A stretch of DNA of 64,000 nt, from the NCBI GenBank assembly GCA_024655885.1, contig JANLFN010000004.1:172509-236508 (forward strand). Reading direction: 5' to 3'. The translations under genes and the position numbers were made by a program. The stretch comes from Eubacteriales bacterium (GTDB lineage: Bacteria > Bacillota > Clostridia > Acetivibrionales > JANLFN01). Below the pieces are notes generated by a model, which saw nothing but the letters and a program-made list of their open reading frames with translations, was not told where the DNA came from and did not search any database. Shown here piece by piece: positions 1 through 7,990 of this stretch. Numbering within the stretch: the stretch's first letter is position 1; each line of letters opens with the position of its first letter.

Positions 1-564
1 TCCCGATTTGTCGCCTCTTGAAATAAAGGGAGCCTTCTTATCGGAGATCATCTTGAAGGCTTTTGCGGCATCCAAAGTGCCCGAGGCCTTGATCCCTGCC
101 GGGTCATTCCTGGGACCCACAATGACGAAATAGTTGTACATCACCTCAATGCGTTTTAAGCCATTGCCGCTGGATACAAACTTTTCTTCCGCCGCCTTGT
201 CATGCACCAGCAAAACATCGGCGTTGCCGTCCTCTCCGGTCCTTATTGCCTGGCCGCTGCCCTGGGCCACAATATTCAGCTTGATGCCCGTATCCTTCTC
301 GAATTCAGGCTGCAAATAAGCCATCAAGCCTGAGTCCCGAACGCTTGTGGTCGTGGCAACAGTGAGCTTGCTGCCGCTGGAATTTTCCGCTGCCGAAGGA
401 GCCGGATTGGTGGTAGGCTTAGTGGTGGGATTGGTGCCCGTATTATTGGCCGAATTTCCGCATCCCGCCGCTGCGAAAACCAGCAGCAGTGCCGTGAACA
501 GCCATAAGCACCTCCTGAGAAACCCAACCGTTCCACCTCTGGAACACAAAAAACTTTTGACCAT
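1..564 (-). CDS. tupA: Tungstate ABC transporter substrate-binding lipoprotein TupA (partial)
   Basis: This is the N-terminal 188 codons of an extracellular oxyanion-binding lipoprotein; the 3' part lies before the window start. The start ATG at 562-564 follows a GGAGG ribosome binding site near 573-577. The protein has a basic N-terminus, a hydrophobic segment and a lipobox ending in AAGCGNS, then a Thr/Pro/Asn-rich linker. The mature part begins LTVATTTSVRDSGL and contains VMYNYFVIVGPRNDPAGI and PFISRGDKSG, which is the pattern of the TupA/WtpA-like binding proteins rather than ModA. TupA delivers tungstate to the TupBC permease (expected further left). A Moco/Tuco-type riboswitch in its leader and the formate dehydrogenase genes nearby agree with this role. 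Tungstate versus molybdate preference is inferred from family resemblance. Confidence 0.88.
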   Translation of the reverse strand, partial: MVKSFLCSRGGTVGFLRRCLWLFTALLLVFAAAGCGNSANNTGTNPTTKPTTNPAPSAAENSSGSKLTVATTTSVRDSGLMAYLQPEFEKDTGIKLNIVAQGSGQAIRTGEDGNADVLLVHDKAAEEKFVSSGNGLKRIEVMYNYFVIVGPRNDPAGIKASGTLDAAKAFKMISDKKAPFISRGDKSG

Positions 565-586
565 AATACTTCCTCCTTTCCATAAT

Positions 587-666
587 GGGAGGCAAACCCG
601 TTTCCAGGCTTACCCTGTCGGTCCGGAGCTCATAACCGCAATTTTAGAGCGCCGGACTCGGAGATA
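587..666 (-). promoter_or_regulatory. Moco/Tuco-type riboswitch in the tupA leader
   Basis: Read on the minus strand the leader starts CUCCGAG, forms a stem from GUCCGG/CCGGAC extended by GCUC/GAGC, then carries CCGACAGGGUAAGCCUGG, AAACGGG and the terminal GCCUCCC. These are the conserved blocks I know from the molybdenum-cofactor riboswitch. The long extra stem of the Moco form is absent or reduced to the short CAGG/CCUG hairpin, which is the feature used to assign the tungsten-cofactor (Tuco) subtype. The final CCUCC can pair with the GGAGG ribosome binding site of tupA about 11 bases downstream, which suggests translational control. A covariance search would settle the family. Confidence 0.82.
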
Positions 667-794
667 AAAATAATTTTACAATATTTTATATATAATATGT
701 TATAATGATTATGTAAAAAAATCAATTTTTTTCGCTTTATACCGCTTTATTAACGGCAAACAAAAATATGCAGGGAACGGAGGCAGGATATACC

Positions 795-1286
795 TTGATA
801 AAAGTCGGCATACTTACCGCAAGCGACAAGGGCTCAAGGGGCGAGAGGACCGATGAAAGCGGAAAGGCCATTATGGAAATGGTGGGCCGGATAGAAGGAA
901 ACGTGGCCGCATACCGGATGGTGCCCGATGAGCGGGACATCATCGCTTCAGCCTTGAAGGAAATGGCGGACGAAACCGGCGTGGACCTCATCCTCACCAC
1001 AGGAGGAACCGGTTTTTCTCCCAGGGACGTAACTCCCGAAGCTACACTGGACATCATCGAAAGGCAGGTCCCGGGAATTCCCGAAGCCATGCGGTTAAAA
1101 AGCCTCCAGGCAACTCCCCGCGCCATGCTTTCAAGAGGAGTGGCAGGCATAAGGAACAGGACCCTTGTCATAAACCTGCCGGGGAGCCCCAAGGCGGTCC
1201 GGGAATCGCTGGAAGTGGTTCTGCCCGTGCTGCGGCACGCCATTGAGATATTAAAAGAGCAAACGGGGGAATGCGCCGGGAAATAA
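795..1286 (+). CDS. mogA: Molybdopterin adenylyltransferase (MogA/MoaB family)
   Basis: MogA-type proteins adenylate molybdopterin before metal insertion in the cytoplasm. The protein opens with VGILTASDKGSRGERTDESG and contains the family signature LILTTGGTGFSPRDVTPEAT and a C-terminal NLPGSPKAVRESLE, all typical of the MoCF-binding fold. I chose the TTG at 795 because GGAGG at 779-783 sits 11 bases upstream and the resulting 163 residues match the usual length. An in-frame ATG at 768 would add nine residues but has no ribosome binding site. The gene diverges from tupA and converges on fdhD, so it belongs to the Mo/W cofactor block though not to the hydA operon. Confidence 0.9.
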   Translation: MIKVGILTASDKGSRGERTDESGKAIMEMVGRIEGNVAAYRMVPDERDIIASALKEMADETGVDLILTTGGTGFSPRDVTPEATLDIIERQVPGIPEAMRLKSLQATPRAMLSRGVAGIRNRTLVINLPGSPKAVRESLEVVLPVLRHAIEILKEQTGECAGK

Positions 1287-1298
1287 GCCGGGGGTACT

Positions 1299-1328
1299 GC
1301 CCGTCAACCGCCATCTTGGGTGACGGGC
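1299..1328. terminator. Hairpin between convergent mogA and fdhD
   Basis: GCCCGTCA at 1299-1306 pairs with TGACGGGC at 1321-1328, and the arm overlaps the fdhD stop codon. The hairpin lies between the 3' ends of two convergent genes, so it may end transcription from both sides. There is no clear U tract, so the termination role is inferred. Confidence 0.5.
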
Positions 1329-2128
1329 GGCTTCAACGATTGTTCCGGGGCCCCGGAGTAGACATTCATTCTATTTCCCCTTGCAAAGCCCATCAGCCTC
1401 AGGTTGTATTTCCTCGCCATATCCACAGCCACATTGGTGGGGGCGGACCTGGATACAAGGACCGGGATTTTGCTCTTTACCACTTTTATGATCATTTCGG
1501 AAGAAATCCTTCCGCTGGTGATGATCATTTTATCCTCCAGGCGGATATCCCTTAGTAAAGCGCCGCCCAATATCTTATCCAGCGCATTGTGCCTCCCGAT
1601 ATCCTCCTCAAAGATTATAAAGTCCTTCTTATCACATAATGCGCAGCTGTGTACCCCACCGGTGGTTATAAAGAGTTCGGATTTTTTATTAAACCGGTTT
1701 GCCAGATCAAGTATCTCGTCTGCCGTATAATCGACACAACTATGGATTTTATCACTTTCAGTTCCTAAAAGGTCCACCACATTATATATGATGCTCTTCT
1801 GTCTGCCGCAGGCGGTAGTAACGGTTCTTTTCGCATTTAACCTGTCGCCCTGGTAATAATACAGGTCCTTGTTTCCTGTATAAACGTCAGCCCTGCCTGA
1901 AGCTTCATTGATGCGGATATCCTCCAAATCGTCTTTTGAGCTTATGATGCCTTCGGAGTACAAAAAGCCCACCACCAATTCTTTCAAGGACCTTGGAGTA
2001 CAGAGCAAGGTTATGAATTCAACCCCGTTTATAAACAGGGTGAGCGGATACTCCACAATGATTTTATCCTCTTCCTCGGAGGCCGCTTCCCTGTTTATTT
2101 TTATGATGCGATAGTTTTGAGTCTCCAT
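1304..2128 (-). CDS. fdhD: Formate dehydrogenase accessory sulfurtransferase FdhD
   Basis: FdhD passes sulfur from a cysteine desulfurase to the bis-MGD cofactor and is needed for formate dehydrogenase activity. The 274-residue protein has family blocks ALFINGVEF-like near residue 30, CTPRSLKELVVGFLYSEGII, a cysteine in TTACGRQ near residue 107, FITTGGVHSCALC, EEDIGRHNALDKILG, TSGRISSEM and SRSAPTNVAVDMA. The E. coli enzyme uses a CxxC loop; here the equivalent loop has one cysteine, and a CALC pair lies further on, so the acceptor cysteine should be verified. It is the last gene of the hydA-fdhA-mobA-fdhD series, 12 bases after mobA. The gene name is secure. Confidence 0.93.
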   Translation of the reverse strand: METQNYRIIKINREAASEEEDKIIVEYPLTLFINGVEFITLLCTPRSLKELVVGFLYSEGIISSKDDLEDIRINEASGRADVYTGNKDLYYYQGDRLNAKRTVTTACGRQKSIIYNVVDLLGTESDKIHSCVDYTADEILDLANRFNKKSELFITTGGVHSCALCDKKDFIIFEEDIGRHNALDKILGGALLRDIRLEDKMIITSGRISSEMIIKVVKSKIPVLVSRSAPTNVAVDMARKYNLRLMGFARGNRMNVYSGAPEQSLKPPVTQDGG

Positions 2129-2140
2129 TCTTTCCTCTCT

Positions 2141-2740
2141 CTATAAATTTAAAGAATCTATATAGTCTTCCAGCTCCTGCCTGGTATTCAAGTTTAAAAA
2201 CATGCTCCAATCCGGGCTGAATTTTCTTGCCTCCTTTTCTTCAATGAAACAGCACTCTGACTTTTTAAGGAGATGAAAGATTGAACCTTTCAGGTTTAAC
2301 AGATCCGACTCAACGGCATCTAAAATGCCTTTAGAGTAGAACGCGTTAAAAGGCTCAATCCAATCGCCGATTTTAGTTACACATGCCTCCGCATCGGTCT
2401 CTTTTATCCTGCTTTTCATAAACCGGATATAGTCCAGATTCAAATTGGGCATATCGCACGCAGTAAAATAAACATATCGGCTTGATGCTTTTTTAAGCCC
2501 TGCGTGGATTCCGCCCAGGGGACCCATACCCTTGATCTCATCGGATATTAATAAGCAGCCGGAGTCTGTATAAAGAACAGGCTTGTTTGAAATAAGAATA
2601 ATCTCATCAAACTCTTTTTTGAGGGTCAGGATGATCTTATCCATCAGCCTTCTGCCATGAACACGGATGGTTTGCTTATCAAACCCCATTCTTTCACTTT
2701 TCCCCCCTGCCAATATCACTGCCGAATTAAACAGCTTCAT
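2141..2740 (-). CDS. mobA: Molybdenum cofactor guanylyltransferase MobA
   Basis: MobA adds GMP to molybdopterin to make the MGD cofactor used by formate dehydrogenase. The N-terminus AVILAGGKSERMGFDK is the nucleotide-binding signature of the family, followed by GMGPLGGIHAGL and the metal-binding stretch ACDMPNLN. The protein is about 199 residues, normal for MobA. I prefer the ATG at 2740; the AGGTGAGG just upstream can serve as its ribosome binding site, while a GTG at 2749 would lie inside that site. The gene starts 14 bases after the fdhA stop, so it is co-transcribed with fdhA. This supports a cofactor of the bis-MGD type in the neighbouring enzyme. Confidence 0.92.
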   Translation of the reverse strand: MKLFNSAVILAGGKSERMGFDKQTIRVHGRRLMDKIILTLKKEFDEIILISNKPVLYTDSGCLLISDEIKGMGPLGGIHAGLKKASSRYVYFTACDMPNLNLDYIRFMKSRIKETDAEACVTKIGDWIEPFNAFYSKGILDAVESDLLNLKGSIFHLLKKSECCFIEEKEARKFSPDWSMFLNLNTRQELEDYIDSLNL

Positions 2741-2753
2741 TGTCCTCACCTGA

Positions 2754-5429
2754 TTATACCACTTTTTCCAGCTTTACCGCACATACCTTGTATTCGGGTA
2801 TTTTGGCGGTTGGATCCACCACATTGTTTGTAAGGTAATTCGCCGCCCCATCCGCATAATGGAAAGGCATGAATACAACATCTTCTTCCACAATATCCGT
2901 CACTTTTACTTTCGTCGTCACTTTTCCGCGCCGCGAAGACACCCTTATCCTTTCACCGTCCGCTATGCCAAGCCTGCTGGCTGTTTCAGGGTTGACCTGG
3001 GCATAGGATTCTCCGGCGATCATATTCAATCCGTCCACCTTGCCCGTCATGGTCCTGGTATGATACTGGTACAAAATCCTGCCTGTGGTCAGGATATACG
3101 GATACTCCGCATCAGGCAGCTCCGCGCTCTCAATGTATTCGGCAGGCTTAAACAGCCCTTTGCCCCTTGTAAAGGTCTCTCTGTGCAGTATCTTGGAGCC
3201 AGGATGGTCCTTGGTGGGACACGGCCACTGCAGCCCCTTTTCTTCAATCCTTTCAAAGCTGATTCCCCCATAGGAGGGAGTTAGTTCCGCGATTTCATCC
3301 ATTATTTCGGAGGGATGGGCGTATTTTCGGCCATATCCCAGCCTGTTCATTACCTCCATAAGGATCTGCCAGTCCGCCTTGGCCTCTCCCGGCGCTTCCA
3401 CGGCTTTTCTGACCCTCTGCACCCTTCTCTCGGTATTTGTAAAGGTGCCGTCCTTTTCAGCAAAGGAAGCCGCAGGTAAAACCAGGTCCGCCAGCCGGGC
3501 GGTCTCGGTGAGGAAGATGTCCTGCACTACAAGAAAATCAAGAGCTTCAAGCGCTTTTTTCACATGGTTGATATCCGGGTCGGAAAGCATGGGGTTCTCG
3601 CCCATGATATACATAAACCTGACTTGGCCTTCTTCAGCCGCGGAAAGCATTTCAGTAACGGTCAAGCCGGCCCTGTCGGACAGCTTCACACCCCAATGCT
3701 TCTCGAACTTCTCCAGGACCTGGGGGTTAAACACCTTCTGGTAGCCCGTCAGGTCTCCGGGCAGGCATCCCATGTCGCAAGCGCCCTGAACATTGTTCTG
3801 TCCGCGGAGAGGATTCACCCCCGCCCCTTCCTTTCCTATGTTTCCACAGAGCAGGGCCAGGTTGGAAACCGACATGACGCCCTGAGTGCCTGTACTGTGC
3901 TGGGTTACGCCCATGGAATAATATATGGCCGCCCTTTCACCCCCGGCATACAATCTTGCCGCTTTTCTCAGGTCCTCTGCGTCGATGCCGCAGATTTCAG
4001 CCACCTTTTCGGGTGTGTAGCTCTTGACGGTTTGGACCAGCTCCTCGTACCCCTCGGTCCTGCTTTGAATATATTCCATGTCCTGGAGGCCCTCTTCAAT
4101 GATAACGTTCATCATCCCATTCAGAAGAGCTACATTGGTACCGGGTTTGATCTGCAGGAATATTTCCGCCAGATCCGCCAGTTCTATCCTTCTGGGCTCC
4201 GCCACAATAATTTTGGCTCCCCTTTTCCTCGCCTGCTTTATCTTAGCTCCTATGACCGGATGATTTTCGGTGGTGTTCGTTCCGGTAATAAATATGACGT
4301 CGGAAGATAACACTTCTTCGATGCTGTTTGTCATGGCACCGCTTCCCAGGGTTGTGGCCAGGCCCGCCACGGTAGACGCATGGCAAAGGCGGGCGCAGTG
4401 GTCCACGTTATTTGTTCCTATTCCTGCCCTGAACAGCTTCTGGAACAGATAGTTTTCTTCATTCGTGACCCTGGCTGAAGCCAGCCCGGCCAAAGCATCT
4501 GCGCCGTATCTTCCCTTAATATCGTTGACTTTCTTTGCAATGGTATCGTAGGCTTCCTCCCAGGTGATCTCCACAAATTCCCCGTCTTTTTTCAGCAGAG
4601 GCTTCTTAAGCCTGTCCGGATGGTTTACAAAGCCGTAGGCAAACTTGCCTTTGACGCAGAGAAGGCCACTGTTGGCAGGCCCGTTGGCAGGTTCCACCCC
4701 CACAATCCGGTTGCCTTTTGTGACCAGGTACATCTCACAGCCCACTCCGCAGTAAGAGCAGACGGTCTTGGTTTTCACGGTATTCCAGGCGCTCAGCTTC
4801 TCCCTGGATTTAGGCATCAGCGCACCTACCGGACATACGGATACACAGTTTCCACAGGAAACGCATTTGCTCTTATCCCCTTTTTGTCCTGCAAAAGCAT
4901 CTCCTTCAAGCTCAATCCCTTTATCGCTGAAGCTGATTGCATCGGAGCACTGGAGCTGGTTGCAGACCTGCACGCACTTCCCGCACTTGATGCATTTATT
5001 ATGGTCTTCATAGTAAAATGGATTGCTCTCATCGATTTCGTACCTTTTCTCGCCTGTTTTTACGTTTATATCCTTGCTTCCGTAAGCGGCATAGTATTCC
5101 TGGAGCTTGCACACCCCCGACTTTCCGCAGGTCAGGCAGTCCGGGGTATGGGTTTCGGCAATCTTGTCCAGCACCATTTTTCTTGCCTTAATAATCCTGT
5201 AAGAATTCGTTTTAATATCCATTCCTTCGGTCACAACGGTAGAACACGCAGGTACCGGCTCATCCGCACCGGCAACTTCAACAATGCACATCCCGCACAA
5301 ATTCAAGCTTTTACAGCCTTCAAGGTAACACAGGTTCGGGATGTCCACATGGTTTTGTTCTGCGGCCTTCAGGATGGTCATTCCCTCTTCCGCCACCGCG
5401 TTTTTTCCGTTTAATATGAATTTAATCAT
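2754..5429 (-). CDS. fdhA: Formate dehydrogenase catalytic subunit with N-terminal Fe-S module (Cys form)
   Basis: This 891-residue enzyme interconverts formate and CO2 at a Mo- or W-bis-MGD centre. Domains in order: a [2Fe-2S] ferredoxin fold (C34, C45, C48, C62), a His-Cys [4Fe-4S] site (H94, C98, C101, C107), two [4Fe-4S] ferredoxin motifs (C146-C156 and C189-C199), the FdhF cluster (C224, C227, C231, C258), then the molybdopterin domain and the C-terminal dinucleotide-binding domain. The active-site motif is VDHCARLCH: C349 replaces selenocysteine and H350 is kept. The NuoG-like N-terminus indicates electron exchange with a partner, most simply the hydrogenase encoded directly upstream. 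Its start overlaps the hydA stop by eight bases and its AGGAGG site lies inside hydA. Metal identity is not shown by the sequence. Confidence 0.95.
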   Translation of the reverse strand: MIKFILNGKNAVAEEGMTILKAAEQNHVDIPNLCYLEGCKSLNLCGMCIVEVAGADEPVPACSTVVTEGMDIKTNSYRIIKARKMVLDKIAETHTPDCLTCGKSGVCKLQEYYAAYGSKDINVKTGEKRYEIDESNPFYYEDHNKCIKCGKCVQVCNQLQCSDAISFSDKGIELEGDAFAGQKGDKSKCVSCGNCVSVCPVGALMPKSREKLSAWNTVKTKTVCSYCGVGCEMYLVTKGNRIVGVEPANGPANSGLLCVKGKFAYGFVNHPDRLKKPLLKKDGEFVEITWEEAYDTIAKKVNDIKGRYGADALAGLASARVTNEENYLFQKLFRAGIGTNNVDHCARLCHASTVAGLATTLGSGAMTNSIEEVLSSDVIFITGTNTTENHPVIGAKIKQARKRGAKIIVAEPRRIELADLAEIFLQIKPGTNVALLNGMMNVIIEEGLQDMEYIQSRTEGYEELVQTVKSYTPEKVAEICGIDAEDLRKAARLYAGGERAAIYYSMGVTQHSTGTQGVMSVSNLALLCGNIGKEGAGVNPLRGQNNVQGACDMGCLPGDLTGYQKVFNPQVLEKFEKHWGVKLSDRAGLTVTEMLSAAEEGQVRFMYIMGENPMLSDPDINHVKKALEALDFLVVQDIFLTETARLADLVLPAASFAEKDGTFTNTERRVQRVRKAVEAPGEAKADWQILMEVMNRLGYGRKYAHPSEIMDEIAELTPSYGGISFERIEEKGLQWPCPTKDHPGSKILHRETFTRGKGLFKPAEYIESAELPDAEYPYILTTGRILYQYHTRTMTGKVDGLNMIAGESYAQVNPETASRLGIADGERIRVSSRRGKVTTKVKVTDIVEEDVVFMPFHYADGAANYLTNNVVDPTAKIPEYKVCAVKLEKVV

Positions 5430-7182
5430 GATTTATTCCTCCTACCGGATAATTTTCCCTCTGGATGTAATGGGTATGAAGGAGCTTGTGGGCCCTGTGG
5501 CTTCCGGGCTTTTCAAAGTACTCACGGTAAAGCATTTGAACCCTCGGATTCTCATGGGATTTTCTTATGGGCAGTCCCCTGTCCTCTTCATAGATGGCTT
5601 TTGCCCTTTCCACCCTTAAGTCCAGGGCATTCCTGACCTGCGACGGCTGTATGGGCTGTCCGCCTCCGTTTACACATCCTCCGGGGCACGCCATTACCTC
5701 TATAAAGTGATATTCAGCTTCTCCAGCCTTAATCTTTTCCAGCAGCTTTCTTGCATTTCCCAGTCCATGGGCTACAGCCGCCTTTATTTTCATTCCCCCG
5801 GCTTCAACCACCGCTTCTTTAATCCCTTCAATACCTCTTACAACGCCGTATTCAATATGATCAAGGGATTTGCCTTCCAGTATTTCCACCACGGTGCGCA
5901 GCGCAGCTTCCATAACTCCGCCGGTTGCCCCGAATATAACGGCGGCTCCCGTCGCATCCCCCATAGGGTCGTCGAAGTGCAAATCCGAAACATTCTCGAA
6001 ATCTATGCCGGCTTCCCTGATCATCCGCGCCAGTTCCCTGGTCGTCAGCACAACATCTACGTCCGCATACCCGGTGGATGACAGTTCAGGCCTTTGGGCC
6101 TCGAATTTTTTCGCCGTGCACGGCATAATGGACACAACAAATACCTTTGACGGGTGGATCCCCTCTTTTTCCGCATAATAGGACTTCAGCACGGCCCCGA
6201 ACATTTCATGGGGAGACTTGCAGCTCGAAAGATTATCCAGGAATTCAGGATAGTTGTGCTCACAGAACTTGATCCATCCCGGGCTGCATGACGTGATCAG
6301 CGGGAGTTTTCCTCCGTTTTTGATCCTCTCCAGCAGTTCGGTCCCTTCTTCCATAATGGTTAAATCCGCTGCGGTATCGGTGTCGAAAACCCGTTTGAAC
6401 CCCAATTTTTTCAAAGCGGCGATCATGTTGTACGTAGCCCTTGTGCCTATGGGCATGCCGAATTCTTCTCCTATGGCAACCCTTACCGCCGGTGCCGTCT
6501 GCACTACCACATGCATGCTTTTGTCGGCCAGGGCGTCCCACACCCTTTCGGTGTCGTCCTTTTCCCTCAAGGCTCCCACAGGACATACGGCTATGCACTG
6601 TCCGCACATGGAGCAGGGAAGGTCGTTCAAGCTCCTGCCGGCGATAGTGGAAGCTACGGTATAAGAGTCTTTTTCAACGGTTTCGATCACAGACACGCTC
6701 TGCAAATTGCACATGCTTACACACCGCCCGCACCCTATGCACTTGTTCGGATCTCTTACAATGGAAGGGGAAAAGTTGTCTATAGGCAGGTTATGGGGTT
6801 CACCGTCAACCCTTATTTCTTTGACATCCAGCTCTTCCGCCAGATTCTGAAGCTCGCACCGCATACTTCTCACACAGGTCAGGCACTGCCTTTTATGGTT
6901 GGCCAGGATGAGCTCCAGGGTCCTCTTTCTTGCCTCTACAACAGCCGGACTGTGGGTATAAACTTCCATCCCTTCCGTAACCCTGCACGTACAGGATGTC
7001 TGCAGCTCCCCTTCCCCCTGGATTTCCACCACGCACATCTTGCAGTTGCCGGCTTCGTTAATATCTTTCAGGAAACAAAGGGTAGGTATTCTTATGCCGG
7101 CGAATTTTGCCGCTTCCAGTATGGTGTACTCCTTTGGGACCTGAATCCTTTTCCCGTCGATACCGATATTCACCATTTCCAT
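5422..7182 (-). CDS. hydA: [FeFe] hydrogenase, HydA/HndD type
   Basis: The 586-residue protein oxidises or evolves H2 in the cytoplasm. It has a [2Fe-2S] domain (C36, C47, C50, C64), a His-Cys cluster (H96, C100, C103, C109), two [4Fe-4S] motifs (C148-C158, C190-C200) and the H-cluster domain with L1 TSCSPGWIKFC (C299), L2 MPCTAKK (C355) and L3 MACPGGCVNGGGQP (C499, C503), plus a short C-terminal small-subunit-like part. This is the architecture of the catalytic subunit of NAD(P)-linked bifurcating hydrogenases. The usual flavin/NADH partner subunits are not adjacent; the next gene is fdhA. The start ATG at 7182 follows a GGAGAGGAG site. It heads the operon hydA-fdhA-mobA-fdhD. Confidence 0.95.
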   Translation of the reverse strand: MEMVNIGIDGKRIQVPKEYTILEAAKFAGIRIPTLCFLKDINEAGNCKMCVVEIQGEGELQTSCTCRVTEGMEVYTHSPAVVEARKRTLELILANHKRQCLTCVRSMRCELQNLAEELDVKEIRVDGEPHNLPIDNFSPSIVRDPNKCIGCGRCVSMCNLQSVSVIETVEKDSYTVASTIAGRSLNDLPCSMCGQCIAVCPVGALREKDDTERVWDALADKSMHVVVQTAPAVRVAIGEEFGMPIGTRATYNMIAALKKLGFKRVFDTDTAADLTIMEEGTELLERIKNGGKLPLITSCSPGWIKFCEHNYPEFLDNLSSCKSPHEMFGAVLKSYYAEKEGIHPSKVFVVSIMPCTAKKFEAQRPELSSTGYADVDVVLTTRELARMIREAGIDFENVSDLHFDDPMGDATGAAVIFGATGGVMEAALRTVVEILEGKSLDHIEYGVVRGIEGIKEAVVEAGGMKIKAAVAHGLGNARKLLEKIKAGEAEYHFIEVMACPGGCVNGGGQPIQPSQVRNALDLRVERAKAIYEEDRGLPIRKSHENPRVQMLYREYFEKPGSHRAHKLLHTHYIQRENYPVGGINHD

Positions 7183-7574
7183 TTTTCACTATCTCCTCTC
7201 CTATGCTTTTCAATCGCACTTGGCTGTGTATTCGCCTTCAGCGCATTTTAACTGTCAAACACAATAGGACTACTCATATTTGTAGTCCTTCTTCCAGAAT
7301 AAAAGATATAGAGGAATTTTTTTAATGATAGATGTAGTTTTGAAAAATCACTATAGCAATATAAATATAAATGTATATAATAAAGTACAATTTATTTAAC
7401 CCTATAGCTTAATGCTGTAAAGTTAAGATTATTTTATTACTTTAAGTTGTTTAAATCATGGAAATATATTTTTATTTTTTGTATTTTTTTACGTACTTCG
7501 GTATACATGGATGAGGTGGTGGAAGATTGGCCATAAAACGGGGAAATGCCCCTTATAGAGGCATTTCTCTTGCT
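7183..7574 (-). promoter_or_regulatory. AT-rich leader of the hydA operon with an 8-bp dyad
   Basis: This stretch has no gene I can support. On the minus strand a possible promoter is TTGTAC, 17 bases, TATTTA in the AT-rich part near 7360-7400. Closer to hydA, the perfect dyad AGGACTAC (7266-7273) / GTAGTCCT (7282-7289) has an eight-base spacer and could be an operator or a short RNA hairpin. A TTGACA box follows it on the minus strand but without a good -10. The regulatory role is inference. Confidence 0.35.
7543..7567 (-). terminator. Terminator after the DUF1540 gene
   Basis: On the minus strand GAAATGCC and GGCATTTC form an eight-base stem starting just after the stop of the DUF1540 gene, followed by CCCGTTTTAT. 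It separates that gene from the hydA leader. Confidence 0.6.
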
Positions 7575-7736
7575 TTACCTGCCGTTCTTAAAAGTTGTGC
7601 AGCAGGTTCCGTCACTGGTCTCAGCTTTACCGTCGCCCATGGCATCAACTTCAAGAGCATCCGCATGGCACATGCGGCCATTGTTGTAGCGGCAATTTTC
7701 AACACCGCATTTAACCTGCATTCTAGGAGCTTCCAT
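7575..7736 (-). CDS. DUF1540 domain protein
   Basis: A 53-residue cysteine-rich protein of the DUF1540 family common in Clostridia. Cysteines sit in VKCGVENCRYNN, RMCHADALEV and SDGTCCTTF, which is the family spacing (Cx4C, then Cys before the AxxIxV-like strand, then a C-terminal Cys before Phe). The start ATG at 7736 has a near-perfect GAGGAGGTG site upstream. The arrangement suggests a small metal-binding protein, but the function of the family is not known to me. It is followed by a terminator and seems monocistronic. Confidence 0.85.
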   Translation of the reverse strand: MEAPRMQVKCGVENCRYNNGRMCHADALEVDAMGDGKAETSDGTCCTTFKNGR

Positions 7737-7990
7737 CCCTTTCACCTCCTCTTATGAATAATCTCCCCCAAAGGGACCGAGTTTATGAACCATAGCCCCT
7801 CCCCTGGGCTAATATTTCAAATGCAGCACATCCTCCACAAGGTATGTCACCAGAATCATGGGACTGGGGATATTGACATCAAGAACATATAGCGCGGATA
7901 TGTATATCCTTTGCAAAACACCCCCGGCATATTCATAAAAAAAGAGACTGCCTAGTTTCCTTTAGGCAGCCGCTTCCTTCCTTTTTTCTT
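7737..7990. other. Intergenic stretch with no assigned gene
   Basis: Apart from the terminator at 7936-7970 I see no supported gene. On the minus strand one frame between about 7800 and 7910 is open from a TTG near 7921 and another, without a start codon, holds a Cys-rich string ending CGGCAAFEILA. Either could be a decayed small gene; neither has a convincing ribosome binding site. Confidence 0.3.
7936..7970 (-). terminator. Terminator after the rubredoxin-like gene
   Basis: On the minus strand GCTGCCTA pairs with TAGGCAGT (one G-T pair) and is followed by CTCTTTTTTT. It lies 20 bases past the stop of the small rubredoxin-like gene, so it is a standard intrinsic terminator. Confidence 0.85.

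Noticed and set aside
134..667. Open frames on the plus strand over tupA
   Set aside because: They mirror the minus-strand binding-protein frame and have no ribosome binding site or family motif.
4350..4420. Selenocysteine in formate dehydrogenase
   Set aside because: The codon at the active-site position encodes Cys, and no in-frame UGA occurs in the gene.
5422..7182. Classic hydrogen-dependent CO2 reductase operon
   Set aside because: The HycB-like electron-transfer subunits that define that complex are not in the operon, and FdhA carries its own NuoG-like module.
7527..7757. Plus-strand frame of 76 codons
   Set aside because: It is antisense to the well-supported DUF1540 gene on the minus strand.
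7800..7930. Possible Cys-rich or hydrophobic small gene on the minus strand
   Set aside because: Two overlapping frames look protein-like, but one has no start codon and the other no ribosome binding site.
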